Positions 12,601 to 23,821 of a DNA stretch of 64,000 bases are shown piece by piece. This DNA comes from Obelidium mucronatum. Its lineage: Eukaryota > Chytridiomycota > Chytridiomycetes > Chytridiales > Chytriomycetaceae. The notes under the pieces were generated by a model. That model saw nothing but the letters and a program-made list of their open reading frames with translations. It ran no database searches and was not told where the DNA came from. The first letter of the stretch is position 1. Each line of letters begins with the position of its first letter. The position numbers and the translations under genes are program-made. The stretch is from assembly GCA_025765595.1 (NCBI GenBank), contig JAIVFH010000035.1, forward strand, positions 248,001 to 312,000, written 5' to 3'.

Positions 12601-14308
12601 CCTTGACTGTGAGGTTGATGTTTTGGATGGTTGGGGAAGGACTGTCTTTTGTCCAACGGAAAGATCCCTCGTGGATTGCCACACGCACAAGAGGAGAGGC
12701 GTCAGATGAAGGAAAACTTGGCTCATCTTGATATATAACTGCGTCTTCATCGAGTTCTTCATTCATCAAGAATGTGTATAAACGGTTGAATGACACTGAT
12801 GCATCAATAATGGCGGTAATCACACTGGGGAACATTGCAAGTGGGAATTGCAACAAATTGAACAAGGACATGGAGACAAAAACTGATGATAAAAAAAAGT
12901 TTTAATCCAGAGGGAATCCAAAAAAACAAAAACAACAACAAGAATGAAAATTACCTTTGGTGGAAGTTAAAGGCTCGTCGGATATCACACTGTACACGGC
13001 AAAACTCACGAACGACACCATCAAGGGAGTGCAAACCCACGTGAAACTGCTTCCTGCGCTCAAGTAACCCATGCGCATTAAAGTACCCAACTCCAACTCT
13101 CGAACAGCGTTAACTCTGTTCAAGAAGGGCATTTCCCACGCATAGAGCTTGATAACTTTGATGCCATTCAAGAGTTCATCCATCAGTTTCGTTCGCTTGT
13201 CTTTATTACCCATTTGAACTTTGTTCAACCGTCGAGACCAAGTTGCCAAAAGCCCGTTGATTGGAATCATAAGCAGCATCACTGCGACACCAGCAAAGAT
13301 GGCAACCCCCAGAGTAAAGTACAGAAAGTAAAGCGCAAGACATATTTGGAAAGGACCAGACCAGATAATGTGAAAATAAGTTGTCAAGTCTCCCAACCGG
13401 CCTGCGTCGACACTCATCAGGTTGACAATTTCGCCTACAGTCGAAGACTGGCGGGCAGCAGGGCTCAGACGTAGAGCCTTTTGATAAATGGCAGTTATGA
13501 CTGCAGCTTTAACACGCATTCCGATAACAATGCAAGTATGAAAGTACTGGTGTAGCAGGAAAGTTTGACAAACAGCAGCAAGCAGCATCAATACTGAGAT
13601 TATTTTTGGCAGGCGCATTTAAGATATTAACAAGAAGCAAACCAATGGAAAATACCTGCAATGCTGAAACCGCGAGAAATTGGTTGCTCGTGTCCCTTAT
13701 TTTCAGGAGACCATGAATTGGTGAACTCCATAATGTACTTCAAAAATGTGGGTTGAATAAAAGACAGCGTATCCTGGGAAGCCTTAAATATCGCAGCAAA
13801 TCCAAATACAGCCCCATATGAACGAATCAACGCTTTGAGTAGTGATGGTCTGAATCCAAATAATCGTCAACGACCCCCATATCATATATTCTCATTCAAG
13901 GTAACTCACTTTTTCTTTGTTCGCTCCGTGTTCCACATGTCCAAAAACAAATCAGAGTTACTCCTTGCTGAATCAATGGGACGCAAGGCCCACAAATCAT
14001 CCATTTCAAGATCCTTTTCGTAACCGAGTTTCATCAAGCCATCCATCCAGTGAAAAGTAAGAGTGCTGAAAATGTTTGCGTAGAGTTCCGGAGACTCGAT
14101 ATTCCCTTCTAGGGACACTTCCACACCGTCGGCAGATTGGCTTAGCAGGCGGTACTTGGGCATGGGACGCGGTTGGTTTTCCAGTATAAAGACAATCAGT
14201 ACGAGGGCCAGCTGAATTGAGAGGAGAATGACGTTGGCATTGGCAACAGGCAGACGTTGGGCCGTTGCTGCAACACAACACGGAAGGAATTAGACGGAAA
14301 GAGACGAG

Positions 14309-14347
<39 letters not shown>

Positions 14348-14870
14348 AATCAGCACAGTTGTGCGCAGACGGATGGCCGTTGCCACGAGCTCGGCCAGCC
14401 ACAGCAGCAGCAGCGGCGTGGAGCCAACGCGCGATCGCACGTGGTGCACGTGGTGGGCGGCGGCCGCGGCGGCGAATGCGGCGGCGGCGACGGCGGCGGC
14501 CGGGCGCTGGTGCGGCGCGGCGGCGGCGTCGGCGGTCTGCGTGCGCACGAGCGCGGCGGCGGCGGCAAACAGCGCGAGCGACACCTTTGCGACGCGCGCT
14601 AGCGGCGCCCCGCCGACGACCGCCGGCTGCGCGAGCAGCGCAGGCAGCGACAGCGCGAGGAGCACGGCGAAGAGCAGCACGGGCAGCTGCAGGACGACGC
14701 TGCGCTCGACCCGTCAACTAAACGCGCAGAGAAAGAACGAAAGAAGGAAAGAAAGAAAGAAAGAGCTCTTACACGTCTTCAAAGCACGGCACGAGGTCGA
14801 ATGCACGCTCCTGGCTCCATGGCCCAAACCCCTCCGCGCTTGAGGCGCAGAACGATTCCAGGAAATCCAT
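9673..14870 (-). CDS. ABCC/MRP-family full ABC transporter (YCF1/MRP1-like)
   Basis: Predicted glutathione-conjugate or organic-anion exporter, probably vacuolar or plasma membrane, about 1,500 aa in ten or more exons. The N-terminus ([11 protein letters not shown]...CFED) and the following hydrophobic Ala/Leu-rich exon match the TMD0 region of MRP1/YCF1. The linker has [22 protein letters not shown], diagnostic for ABCC. NBD1 shows Walker [13 protein letters not shown]-loop [19 protein letters not shown], signature [14 protein letters not shown] and the ABCC-type Walker B/D-loop [15 protein letters not shown]2 shows GIVGRTGAG split from [11 protein letters not shown] by an intron, signature [13 protein letters not shown], and [11 protein letters not shown] with H-loop TIAHR. 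The substitution DDTLSAVDA in NBD1 is normal for ABCC proteins, whose first site is catalytically weak. One donor site lies inside a CA microsatellite (14312-14346). Exon 2 is GC-rich. The substrate cannot be told from sequence. Confidence 0.93.
14312..14346. repeat. (CA)17 microsatellite overlapping a 5' splice site
   Basis: A 35-nt uninterrupted CA/GT dinucleotide tract. On the minus strand it begins exactly at the donor of the second ABCC intron: the exon ends ATT G and the intron starts GTGTGTGTGT. Frame continuity to the next exon ([13 protein letters not shown]) supports this donor. Confidence 0.9.
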
Positions 14871-15083
14871 GACGTGTTGAAATTTTCAAGAACAATTGAA
14901 ATGTGAATTACAAAGCAAAACATGCAACCGTTTACATTACCACAAAACAACAAAAAAAAACCCCAATCAAATAACTACCGCCCATAATCAATCAATCAAT
15001 CAATCAATTAACCAATCAATCAAGAAGAAACATGACAAAAGAATCACTGCGACATTCATCCCAAACCACACCATTCATCATCC

Positions 15084-16608
15084 TTACTCATTCGCAACTT
15101 CATAATCCGAAGCTCCATCAGCACTACCCTCCTTCTGAAGGTCAAATTCAACAATGAAGAAGGGAATATTTTTTGACAAGGACTTGCACACAAGTCGAAT
15201 AGGTTGGTTATTCAAGTATCGAATCAGGTTCACATTGATCCCAAGATTCAAGTCAAAGGTATTAAGGTCAATGAATGGAGCAAAAATCTTTTTTTTAAAA
15301 AAAAAAATCATAACATTAGATAGTGTGACGTTTCAACCAAGTAAAAAAATACACAAACCTCCAGATTGTACACGTAGTCTGGAGAAAAAGTAGCATCTTC
15401 ACGATGACTTTTCACTCCAAAGTACTTTCTCCTTTCTGCAACACCTCCACTTGGGAACTTTGGCTCATCCAAAAATTCTGGAATCAACAATTCGTTCTTC
15501 TCTTCCAATTCCTTTTCGCCTCCCCACTTCCACTCTCCAATCACATCCGACGGAACATTCTTGACTCCACTTCCAGCTGCTTTAGCCTTTTTCAAACTCA
15601 AGCTCCATTCCTCAGTCCCTGCTGGCTTATACAATGGATTAGGTTCGGTAGCCTTCATTTGAGAATGTGTTGCTACTCCAGACAAACTAGATCCTGGAGT
15701 TGATGCCTTGACGACATTTGCAATGTTCATTGAGCACAGCATGGGGCTGTACAACCACGGCTTCTCAGCGTAAAGATCGGCAAGGAGAGCAGGATCAATC
15801 ATATTTGCAAACTTCATTGCAAGCCAAGCCCCTGTTGGTGGGTTGACTTTTTGTTCAAATTCCGCTCCAAAGACAACATCGTCGGTGCTATGTTCCTAAA
15901 ATAGAACAATAAAAGAAACAATAAAAGTAGCGATGAGTATGGATGGGCCCAGCAAAAGCAGATTGTGATTGGGAGAGGGAGAGAGTTGTCAAAATAAGGT
16001 GGGTGTCTTTCGCCCTTATTATCATGCGCCGTATCGTCCACTACACTAACAGCCAGACCCAATATATGAAACGGCAAGGTGTCCATAAACAGGCCGGTCA
16101 TTTTGAGGGTCGCGCGATGGTGTGATGTGAAAATGCAAAATTTGGTATTTCTCGAACACCACACCCACATACAAACATATGGCACGACCCAATCGCCCCT
16201 CAGCAAAAACAACCTTCCTCAGGAAGCCCCATTGGAAAGAAAATCAAATTTTAAATTTACATGTTTGAAGCGGCCTTGCAGTTGGATCGAAAACAGTCGT
16301 CGTCGGGTTCCAAAGTATGGAGTGTCAGGCAGGGCGGGGGTTCCCTCAGGCGTAATGCCTCTAAAGTTCTTGACGCGCACAGCAATGTTTCCAACAAAGT
16401 AAGGCGAGTCAATGAACTGCGGCACCGAGTCCTCGTTGACGTTGTAAGTGTCCAGCGTTGAAAAGGACGGTCCGATGCGCACGCGGAGGATGCGGCCCTG
16501 AGCGCCTGTTCCTGCGGGAGACTCGCTGTCGACTTGAACTGAGCCATTCTGGGGAGTTGACGGCTGCGGAGGCGTGGCTGAGGAGGATGATCCAAAAATC
16601 CAAGACAT
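15084..16608 (-). CDS. DUF1769 family protein
   Basis: A 362-aa protein in three exons (16608-16261, 15895-15359, 15287-15084). Intron 1 (15896-16260) is 365 nt, long for this region; intron 2 (15288-15358) is 71 nt. Recognisable family blocks are GRILRVRIGPSFSTLDTYNV, then DSPYFVGNIAVRVKNF, DTPYFGTRRRLFSIQLQGRFKH, DDVVFGAEF and the AEKPWLYSPMLCSMNIAN region. It ends with a beta-rich DLNLGINVNLIRYLNN segment and an acidic tail. There is no signal peptide or membrane segment. DUF1769 proteins are found mainly in fungi and, as far as I know, have no assigned biochemical function. The assignment is from remembered motif spacing, not from a search. Confidence 0.8.
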
Positions 16609-16673
16609 CGTTTTTTTTGAGAAACTTTTTTTTGGTTCAACTTCTAATAACAGTCTGAAACATGTGTATGAAA

Positions 16674-17675
16674 CTAATGATTACTGAAGCAAGCTATAAC
16701 GTTGCTTCGTATTTCCTTATTATAACAAAAGAGAATACTTGGGTTGATGATCTGGTTGAGAATCACACAGTATACCGCGAGAAAATCAAAAAGAGGCGAA
16801 GCTACGCGTTGTGTCAGCAATTCCCAGAATATCACTTCGATAAAGAAGCGTGCTCATCAGTAAAATCATATAATTTTGATAGACTCACAGATGAGATACG
16901 GCGTCCAACCAATCAAGAAGGCGGCAACTATCACCATGCTTTGAACCAAAAGAGCTTTCTGATGGTCGTCTATATGAGAAGTTGTGCCATTTTCTGTTGC
17001 TCCAGCAGCGCCAGCTCCCTTTCCCTCACTTTCTTCAATCGTATGTGCTGTTACTTTTGACACTTCATCTTTGGACACAGCACGCTTCACATCCCAAACA
17101 GAATGCACCATGACAACGTAAATCTTAACATACGCAAAACAAATCAATCCAACTGGAGTCAGAATCAATCCGATAGATATGATGATAACTGCCAAGATGC
17201 CGCGATTTTCCCATTCTATGGCACAATAAACTTTGGAAGGCTGTAAGCTGTACTGCGCGCGGAATATTGGAGGCAATAGAGCAAATATTCCAGACACTGC
17301 AGTTGCCACACAGACAAACACCCAAGCATGTTCCTTAAACACACGTTTTTGAAGGACAATCACCATGAACCGAAACAATGTCAATCCAGTGCAGAGAAGC
17401 AAACTCAAAGCCGAACCAAACAGAATAAAGAAACCATCTACGGAACAATGCCACGATCCAGTTTCAATAGCCTTTTCATCGAGCAGCTTGATTGCTATGA
17501 AGCAAATATTCGTGGTCGCATTGATGCAATCAATGAGTGAGAAAGAGACGGATAGAAATGAGCTTGGAGACAGACGCAACAGTTTTCCAAGATTGCAACC
17601 AACCACCAAAAAATTGAGAGGTGCTGCAATCAGCGTGGTCGTGAGATAAAAGTAAGCGTAATTGATGTCATCCAT
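16674..17675 (-). CDS. Class-A-like seven-transmembrane receptor
   Basis: Predicted 304-aa 7TM receptor in two exons (17675-16889 and 16801-16674) joined across an 87-nt GTGAGT...TAG intron. TM1 is around LNFLVVGCNL, TM2 carries SFSLIDCINATTN (like the class A LSxxD), and TM3 ends LFRFMVIVL in the DRY position. A Cys before TM3 (GSWHCSVDG) and one in loop 2 (KVYCAIEWEN) could form the conserved disulphide. Loop 3 is followed by TM6 (IGWTPYLI). The second exon supplies TM7 with LNQIINPSILFCYNKEIRS, equivalent to NPxxY(x)5,6. No lysine occupies the retinal-binding position of TM7, so it is not an opsin. The start is the ATG just after a 39-nt A tract in the transcript sense; an earlier start would require translating the tract as polylysine. 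Ligand and G-protein partner are unknown. Confidence 0.78.

Positions 17676-17676
<1 letters not shown>

Positions 17677-17715
<39 letters not shown>
17677..17715. repeat. 39-nt homopolymer (poly-A in the 7TM transcript)
   Basis: Uninterrupted T tract on the plus strand. In the receptor gene it is a poly-A stretch that ends two bases before the ATG, separated only by one C. Confidence 0.95.
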
Positions 17716-17716
<1 letters not shown>

Positions 17717-17766
17717 ACAGAGAGTTTCGTGATTGTTCAATGAAACACAATGGTGTTTTAATCTTG

Positions 17767-19640
17767 TTACAACAAACTGTACTTCGAAAATAACCTTGCA
17801 CAATCCACACGGGCCCCCAACTTTGCACAAAGCAAAAAGCTACCGCTCAAACTACGATGCAAAGAGTAACTTTCATCTGGAGGAGGAGTCAATCTCTCCT
17901 TTAACATGACTGGAATATCCGCGCGAACGGAAGTAGTTATTGATTGAGCACCGAAATCAAAAGGAGTCTTTTGAGAGGGACTGAACGGACTGGCAAGCAA
18001 AAACAGGGAATTCAAGTGGGCATTCAGCATGGCCTAACAAATTCAATTGAAGGAAGCTTGAGACAATTTCCGACAAAGCTCTAATACTTACCTCGCTTTC
18101 GTATCCAGTTAGGAAGCCAAGTTCCTGAGAGTACTTGACGCTCGCCTCACGATCTTGAACAGAAGCAGCTGTCAAAAGCCGCAAGTATGTATCTGTAAAA
18201 GAGGCAGGGAATTCACGGGCAGCTCCAAAGTCCAGCATATGGATAGTATCTGTCTTTTCATCAAACAAAAAGTTGGACCAGTTTGGGTCAGTTTGCATGA
18301 ATCTGAAAGAGAAAAGTTGCAGGAGACACAATTCCAACATGCGGTTCCCGATCTAATGAGGGGAGGTTAAGCAAGACCACTGAAGGAAAACAAACTCAAA
18401 AGCAGACACTTGCCTCATCTCGTTTCGATTGACTCAAGTGTCCAATAGATCCAATAGATACCCCGTCTACAAATTCGCACACCAACACTCGGGGTGTTGA
18501 CACATGTTCAAAAACTCTTGGAACATTCACATTTTTCAAATGGCTTTTGGCAAGCAAGTTTTTAAACTGGATCATTGCATCAGCTTCACGTTTGTAATCG
18601 CATTCCCAACCCAGCTCCAATCTGGCCACACGCAAGGTATTGTCCAGATACATTCCTCGCGGCAAAACCGATCCCATCATTGAGAGTGTTCGCAAGTACG
18701 AAATGTCAGAATCAATGGATTGAGCAACACCTGGATACTGAATCTTGACAGCAACAGGGATTGGGTCGGTTGATTCTGAAACGGGGGGCAGAGTAGCATA
18801 ATGGACCTGACCAATAGAAGCGGCCGCAAAAGGTGTTTGATTGAATGAGTGGAACTTTTCCTGCCAATCAGAGCCAAGCTCTTGATCCATTGTTTTCTGA
18901 ACCAAAAGTTTTAGCTTTTTTATTTTTACAACATATACATCAACAAACCATTAATTGGGAATCAGGCATATAGTTTGCACTATTTTGTACGCGTAACAGA
19001 ATTTGTTCGAATTCTTTGGGCAGGAGATGAGTGTCCTTGCAAAGAAAGAGAAAAAAAAATCAGAAAAAAGAATCAAAACAAATGGGTGCAATCATGATAG
19101 AAATAAAATAAAAACCTGAATCGAAAGCATTTGGCCGAGTTTTAGTGCCGCGCCGCGCATTCTCGACAGCCGATTCACAATGCGTTCAACGTTGTTTGGA
19201 GCAAATACAAGACTGCCACTTGAAGTTTCACCACCAAGGCTCCGTTGTACCGCTGCACCCACAACTCCAGCCCCAACTCCAACTGCTAAAGCAGAGTATT
19301 GAAATAATCTTGACAGACGCGTGGCAGGCACAGGAGTCTGTCGCATGTGTGCGGGGCCAACAGGTTCGATGGGTTCCCGATGTGGCGTTGCCTCCGCCTT
19401 CAAAATTGATGGCTCGGCGGCAGGTTTTAAGTTGTCCTCTTTAACTTGGATAGCTGGATGTTCAGGCAAGTTTTGCTCGCTTTGATGATCCAAATCTCTG
19501 TCCGGTTTCCCACAGAGCATACGTTCAGCGACATTGACGGCGCCTAAGGCGACACACAACGCATCTGAACCAAGTTGGTTGCTTTCGCCAATGCGGATAA
19601 GCCGGCTTGTGTGAAACTGACGTTTAAGTATATGCAACAT
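17767..19640 (-). CDS. COQ8: COQ8/ADCK-type atypical kinase of coenzyme Q biosynthesis
   Basis: Mitochondrial UbiB-family ATPase/kinase that supports the coenzyme Q biosynthetic complex. The N-terminus MLHILKRQFHTSRLIRIG is basic, hydrophobic and acid-poor, as in a mitochondrial presequence. The diagnostic KxGQ helix is present (RMRGAALKLGQMLSIQ), followed after a small exon (DTHLLPKEFEQIL) by the Ala-rich loop FAAASIGQVH, the catalytic lysine in VAVKIQYPGV, the acidic QTDPNWSNFLFD catalytic loop and the metal-binding LDFGAAREF. These COQ8-specific features separate it from ordinary protein kinases. At least four introns are in phase. One appears to be GC-AG: GAT GAG then gcaagtg, rejoining as RDEIGNRMLELCL, which is highly conserved. 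The stop is at 17767. Confidence 0.93.
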
Positions 19641-19680
19641 TTTTGACTGAAAACCAAAACCAAAACTGTATTTGTAATGC

Positions 19681-20890
19681 TCATATCATGTCTTTTGGGG
19701 GACATCCTTCGCCTGTCGGCCAATACTTTGACGCGACAAACTTGATTCGCTCCTCTTCGGAATAATCTGCCCAATTAAAACTGCCTGTGCGAAAGCGGCG
19801 CCGAACTACTACTCCCTGATTTCCGACGTGCTTTGCTGTCTCTGGTGCTAGATTCAACTCCGACACAGGCACCTCGTACTCTTCTTTTTTAATCCAAGTT
19901 CCGAACAGAAACTTTGGTCCATATGTCTCCATCACATTCACATTTTTGCTCGATAGCATGTCCAACAGTTGCGTCAAGTTTTTGTTTTGAAGCTCCGAGT
20001 GTTTGAAGTGGTATTGTGCAATCCCCTGCAGGAAATACGTCAAAAAAAAGAAAGAGCTCCTCAAGAATGATCACAAACGTACAGATATGGAATTTCGAAA
20101 CCCGTCAAAATTGGACCGCCAAAATATGCATTCAGTAGCAGTTTTCAAATCAGGTACCGGTACTACCCGTCCATCGAAATATGCTTCGTGACCCATCATT
20201 CTCTCCCGCACTTTCGGCACCCTATCCGACCAATCGTACTGCGCCAAATGATAATTCAAACGCGCTGAAGCATAAGAGCTTATCACAGATGCTAGTTTTT
20301 GGATTCGTCCTGAATACATATGCTCGCGTTGAACAACTCTCTTTTTCCTGATCTTGCTCTGATCCGAGGCAACTTTCTCAACCGCTTCATCTTCAACATG
20401 TTTTAGAATGCGAACTCCATTGTCATCGAACATGTCGTTTTCCGTTGGCATTGCTGCCGCGTACACAAGGGAGATTTCATCAGAATGGTGATAGGCCAGG
20501 CAAGGTGTGAACTTTGCTGCTAGATCTTTAGTTACGGCTACCACTTGAGAGCCGTTGGAAAAAAAACGCATCACTACAAGTATTTCAACTATACACCCAA
20601 CTCACTTGCATCCTTCAGCCGAACATCGAATGGCTTCACTATCCCTGATGTAAAACTCGAAAAAGCCACTCCATCAATGCGTACCACGAAAGCCTGTGAA
20701 TTTGGGAAAGACGTTTCATATGGCTCTTCTAGCTTCTTGAGTCTAGGGCAGCTCGTTTAGCTGAATAAAGGGCATGAAGAAGAACAAACCGGCCTCCGAG
20801 ATTCTCATTATACATCTGCTGCACCGCTTGAAGCGCGGATTGCATGTTGGGCGAGTTTTTGGGAAGACCTTTCAATGCCTGTTTTAACAT
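19681..20890 (-). CDS. Thg1-like 3'-5' nucleotidyltransferase (TLP-type)
   Basis: Thg1-superfamily protein of about 280 aa. These enzymes add nucleotides in the 3'-to-5' direction, either G-1 of tRNA-His (Thg1) or in tRNA 5'-end repair (Thg1-like proteins). The joined exons give ENLGGRLKKLEEPYE, then AFVVRIDGVAFSSFT (the RxDGxxF metal motif), KPFDVRLKDAMMRFF, the second catalytic acidic motif HHSDEISLVY, and FDGRVVPVPDLKTA with FWRSNFDGFRN. The SDEISLV wording and the sequence around KPFDxRL look to me closer to the TLP branch than to classical Thg1, which usually has SDEYSFVF. Introns at about 20023-20079 and between KDA and MMRFF are in phase; the first intron, after GGR, is 47 nt. The first ATG (20890) is tentative; later in-frame ATGs exist. 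Confidence 0.85.
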
Positions 20891-20984
20891 GAGATGAGAT
20901 CAAAAGAGAAATCTGGGGAGAAAGACAATCAACAACTGTGCTTTTTTTATTTGATTTGGTGAGCTCCAAACAATACACGAATAT

Positions 20985-21946
20985 TTAGTGCTTTCCCTTG
21001 GAACGGATCTTTTTCAAGTAGAAGTCCAATTCCTTTCCTTCAAGAATGTAACCATCGCAACGTCCGGACTGTCCTGGGCGGGACGAGACTCGGGCAAGAA
21101 CACGTCCAGTAACAAATTGGTCATCAATAGCCTGCTCAACCTTGAATCCTTCCTTTCGCTCATTCACCTTACGGGTGACGTGGTTGGAACGTGGCTTGTT
21201 CAAACCCTCCTCGTGTCCTTCGTGTGGCTTCTTTCCACGACGACCGATTGGCAAAGCGTAGTGAGATTCGAACCATTGACGGAATGGAGTGGCATCAATT
21301 TCAACAATAGCTCCCTTGACAAGAGTGTTGGTACGGACCAATTCGTTGTTGGTGGAGTTGTACTTGACAGAGATGACACGACACTTGCGGGTGGTGTGTT
21401 CGGATCCCCAAGCAAAGTTACCTGTTCAGAATGACGGTTCATAAGCACGAGACTGCTTAAAAAGCGACGACTCACCAGCTTCGAGACGAAGGGCACGGAA
21501 CTTGGTGTTTCCTCCACGAACACGGACAGTGTGGATACGCTTAGCACCAATCTTAGTGTTGGCGGCTTGTCGACCCAATTCGAACTTTCTCTTCTTGCGG
21601 TAGTGAGCACGCTTGGCACCGGTAGCGTTACGCTTGTGTCTGGAGTCTCTGCTGATACCCTATGACATTAAGAGAAGTCAGCTTTCGCGATACACATCTT
21701 GGCGCCAAAAGATGATTCAGTGCGATCCCAATCCAGATCCGTGCTTTCAAGTCATAGTCCATGTTTTAGGTCAAGCTGACGCATGACATCGACAACAAAA
21801 TCGTACTATGCGATTCATCCATCAACAGGCACCACTGATCCAGCAGAACAAAGGCGGTTTGCTCCATTTCATTTCCATACTGACGCCAGTTTTGATGCGA
21901 TGGCTGAAGTGTGTGGTGATGGGGCATGGGTTGTCCAACGCACCAT
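20985..21946 (-). CDS. RPS8: 40S ribosomal protein eS8
   Basis: Small-subunit ribosomal protein eS8, about 207 aa. The body reads [40 protein letters not shown], the [15 protein letters not shown] junction across a short intron (about 21422-21476), and a C-terminus ending [11 protein letters not shown]. These are near-identical to eukaryotic eS8 and the length is normal. The first codon is on its own: the reading frame opens directly at a 3' splice site before GGTATCAGC, and the nearest ATG followed by a donor is at 21944-21946 (ATG then GTGCGT). This implies a single-codon coding exon and a 284-nt first intron (21660-21943). Long first introns right at the ATG are common in fungal ribosomal protein genes. 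The position of the ATG exon is inference. Confidence 0.95.
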
Positions 21947-22032
21947 TTTTCGACTGCAAAAGAAACCTGAATAGCAGACACAAGAAGTTTATTATCGCAA
22001 CACATCACAAAATTCGAAGAAGCCAGTCTGGC

Positions 22033-23570
22033 TCAATTCGACTCCTCCCTTTTCCTCTTTCCTTGGCTTCCTCCCTCGGCCGCAAATTCCGTCACCCAAT
22101 TTGCCGGTTTGGCACCACCTTCCTTCCTCGCCATTTTTTGTCGAGTGTTTTGGAACTGAGTATTTGAGACCATCAATATTCAAAATACCACTATAAAGAA
22201 TGAAAAGAAATGAACCAACCCAAAACTGGACTTGTGTTGCAGTCGTGCCTGTTAATCGGCCCAACTCTTCCTTCTTGTCATGATTAGGGTATTGATTTAC
22301 TTCGAATTCTCGTAGTAGAATCTGCTTTTGTGCTTCTGAAAACTTGAATTTGGGTTTATAGAGGCTCGGGCTTCCAGACAGCCCTGTCATTACTGCGGCC
22401 AGATTGGCAACTGTTGCTGGACTCGCGGAAGTAGAGAGAGAGTGTTGGTGCATGGGACGAATTGGGGCACTTCGCCCAAAGTTTTGAGGAGTTGATACTG
22501 TGCGGCGGTGGGATCTGTTTGATATTGTTGCTGGCGATGATGACAAAGATGAAGACAAAGAACTCGTTGATGGCAACATATGCAATTGGTGGTGCCCCGG
22601 AAATAGTGGTGTCGTTGATGAAGAAGATTTTGGAGTCATGCTATTGGGCGTTGGTGTCTCAAGGGCTTTCATTCGGGCCGTGTGAGCGTCAATCATGGCT
22701 CCCAGAGACGGTAACTTGGGTCGATCAGTCATTGGCAGGGTTTTTTGCAGACTAGGTATTTCGTGAATTTGTTGCATAGTCGGTTTGAAGGAATTCGGAG
22801 CATGATACGGTAGTGATTGATGATTGGCATTAAAATTTTGGTGGTTTGGTTGTGGCGACGATGAATGACTCCTTGACTGCGAAGAAGGAAGAACCGGAGC
22901 CATATGAATCACTGGATGCTCTTTCTGATGATCTGTAATATTGAGTGGAATCACAAATACTGATTAAAACCTTAGATTAAAAAGGTCAAGCCCAAGGTAA
23001 TGTTCTTATCACCAGCAGGGCAATATCAAGGCCAAAAGCAAACGAAGAAAAAGAAGGGAAGGAAGATGGTAACTCGAACAATGACATACCTTGAGAGCCA
23101 GAGATATACGCAGCCGTGTACGGACCAAGTCGTGATCGTAGCGAATTCGGGGACGAGGGCAGGATCATTTGAATGTGGTCCGAGCCGTCGGAGGCATAGC
23201 GCGCGTGCTTGCCCCCGGGCAGGGCAGGGTCGCGACCGGGAGCGGCGGGCGGCAGGCTTAGCGGCGGCGACGCCGACTGGCGCGGCGAGTGTTCGGGCGC
23301 CGACGCAGCGAGCGCAAGCAGAATCTCGCTTGCGTTGACGGGCGACCGCGCGCGCGCCGCCGCCGTCGCCGTCGGCGAAACGCCGAGGCCGAGGCCGTCG
23401 TCCGCTGCGGCTGCCGCTGCTCCTGCCGGCGCGGCGGCGGCGTCGGCGTCTGCCTTCGACCGCTGCGCCGCCGCCGCCGCCGTGTCGATGCCGGACAGCT
23501 GCGCCGAACGAGGCGCCTCTGTTGGGCTGGGCGACGAGGCTGAGGGGCTGATGAGGGAACACAAATCCAT
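22033..23570 (-). CDS. Homeodomain transcription factor
   Basis: A 438-aa nuclear protein in three exons (23570-23090, 22932-22220, 22155-22033) with GT-AG introns of 157 and 64 nt. The N-terminal exon is GC-rich and low in complexity (Ala/Ser/Pro). The middle is Ser/His/Pro-rich and probably disordered. The homeodomain is C-terminal, from about residue 339: KPKFKFSEAQKQILLREFEV, then YPNHDKKEELGRLTG, then TQVQFW, and across the intron FQNTRQKMARKEGG. W48, F49, Q50 and N51 of the recognition helix are present and R53 is kept (WFQNTR). The intron splits the recognition helix between W48 and F49. A basic patch (GKRKREE) closes the protein. It is a single typical (non-TALE) homeodomain; I cannot name an orthologue. 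Confidence 0.88.
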
Positions 23571-23821
23571 GTCTGATGCTTGCTGATTGATTGATTGATT
23601 GATTGATGGCGTTCGTCGAGAAGGAGGAAACCGTCTAGAACTGGCGAAGAGTTGGATTTCTGGGTTCTGTTACTTTGTGTGGTTGGTGTTGATGACACTT
23701 GGCCGTGGAGATGAGAGTTGTTGAAATTCCAATTTTGGAAAATTGCACAATTTCTATTAATAACGAAATGATTGAAAGGGAAAGGGGCTATCTAATATGA
23801 TTAAAAACTTGTTGGAAAAGG
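23571..23821. other. Intergenic, homeobox 5' flank and secreted-protein 3' flank
   Basis: Non-coding. It contains a (TGAT)n run at about 23583-23604 that would sit in the 5' leader of the homeobox gene. I see no other gene here. Confidence 0.6.

Noticed and set aside
16674..17675. Opsin identity for the 7TM protein
   Set aside because: The TM7 segment LNQIINPSILFCY has no lysine at the retinal Schiff-base position.
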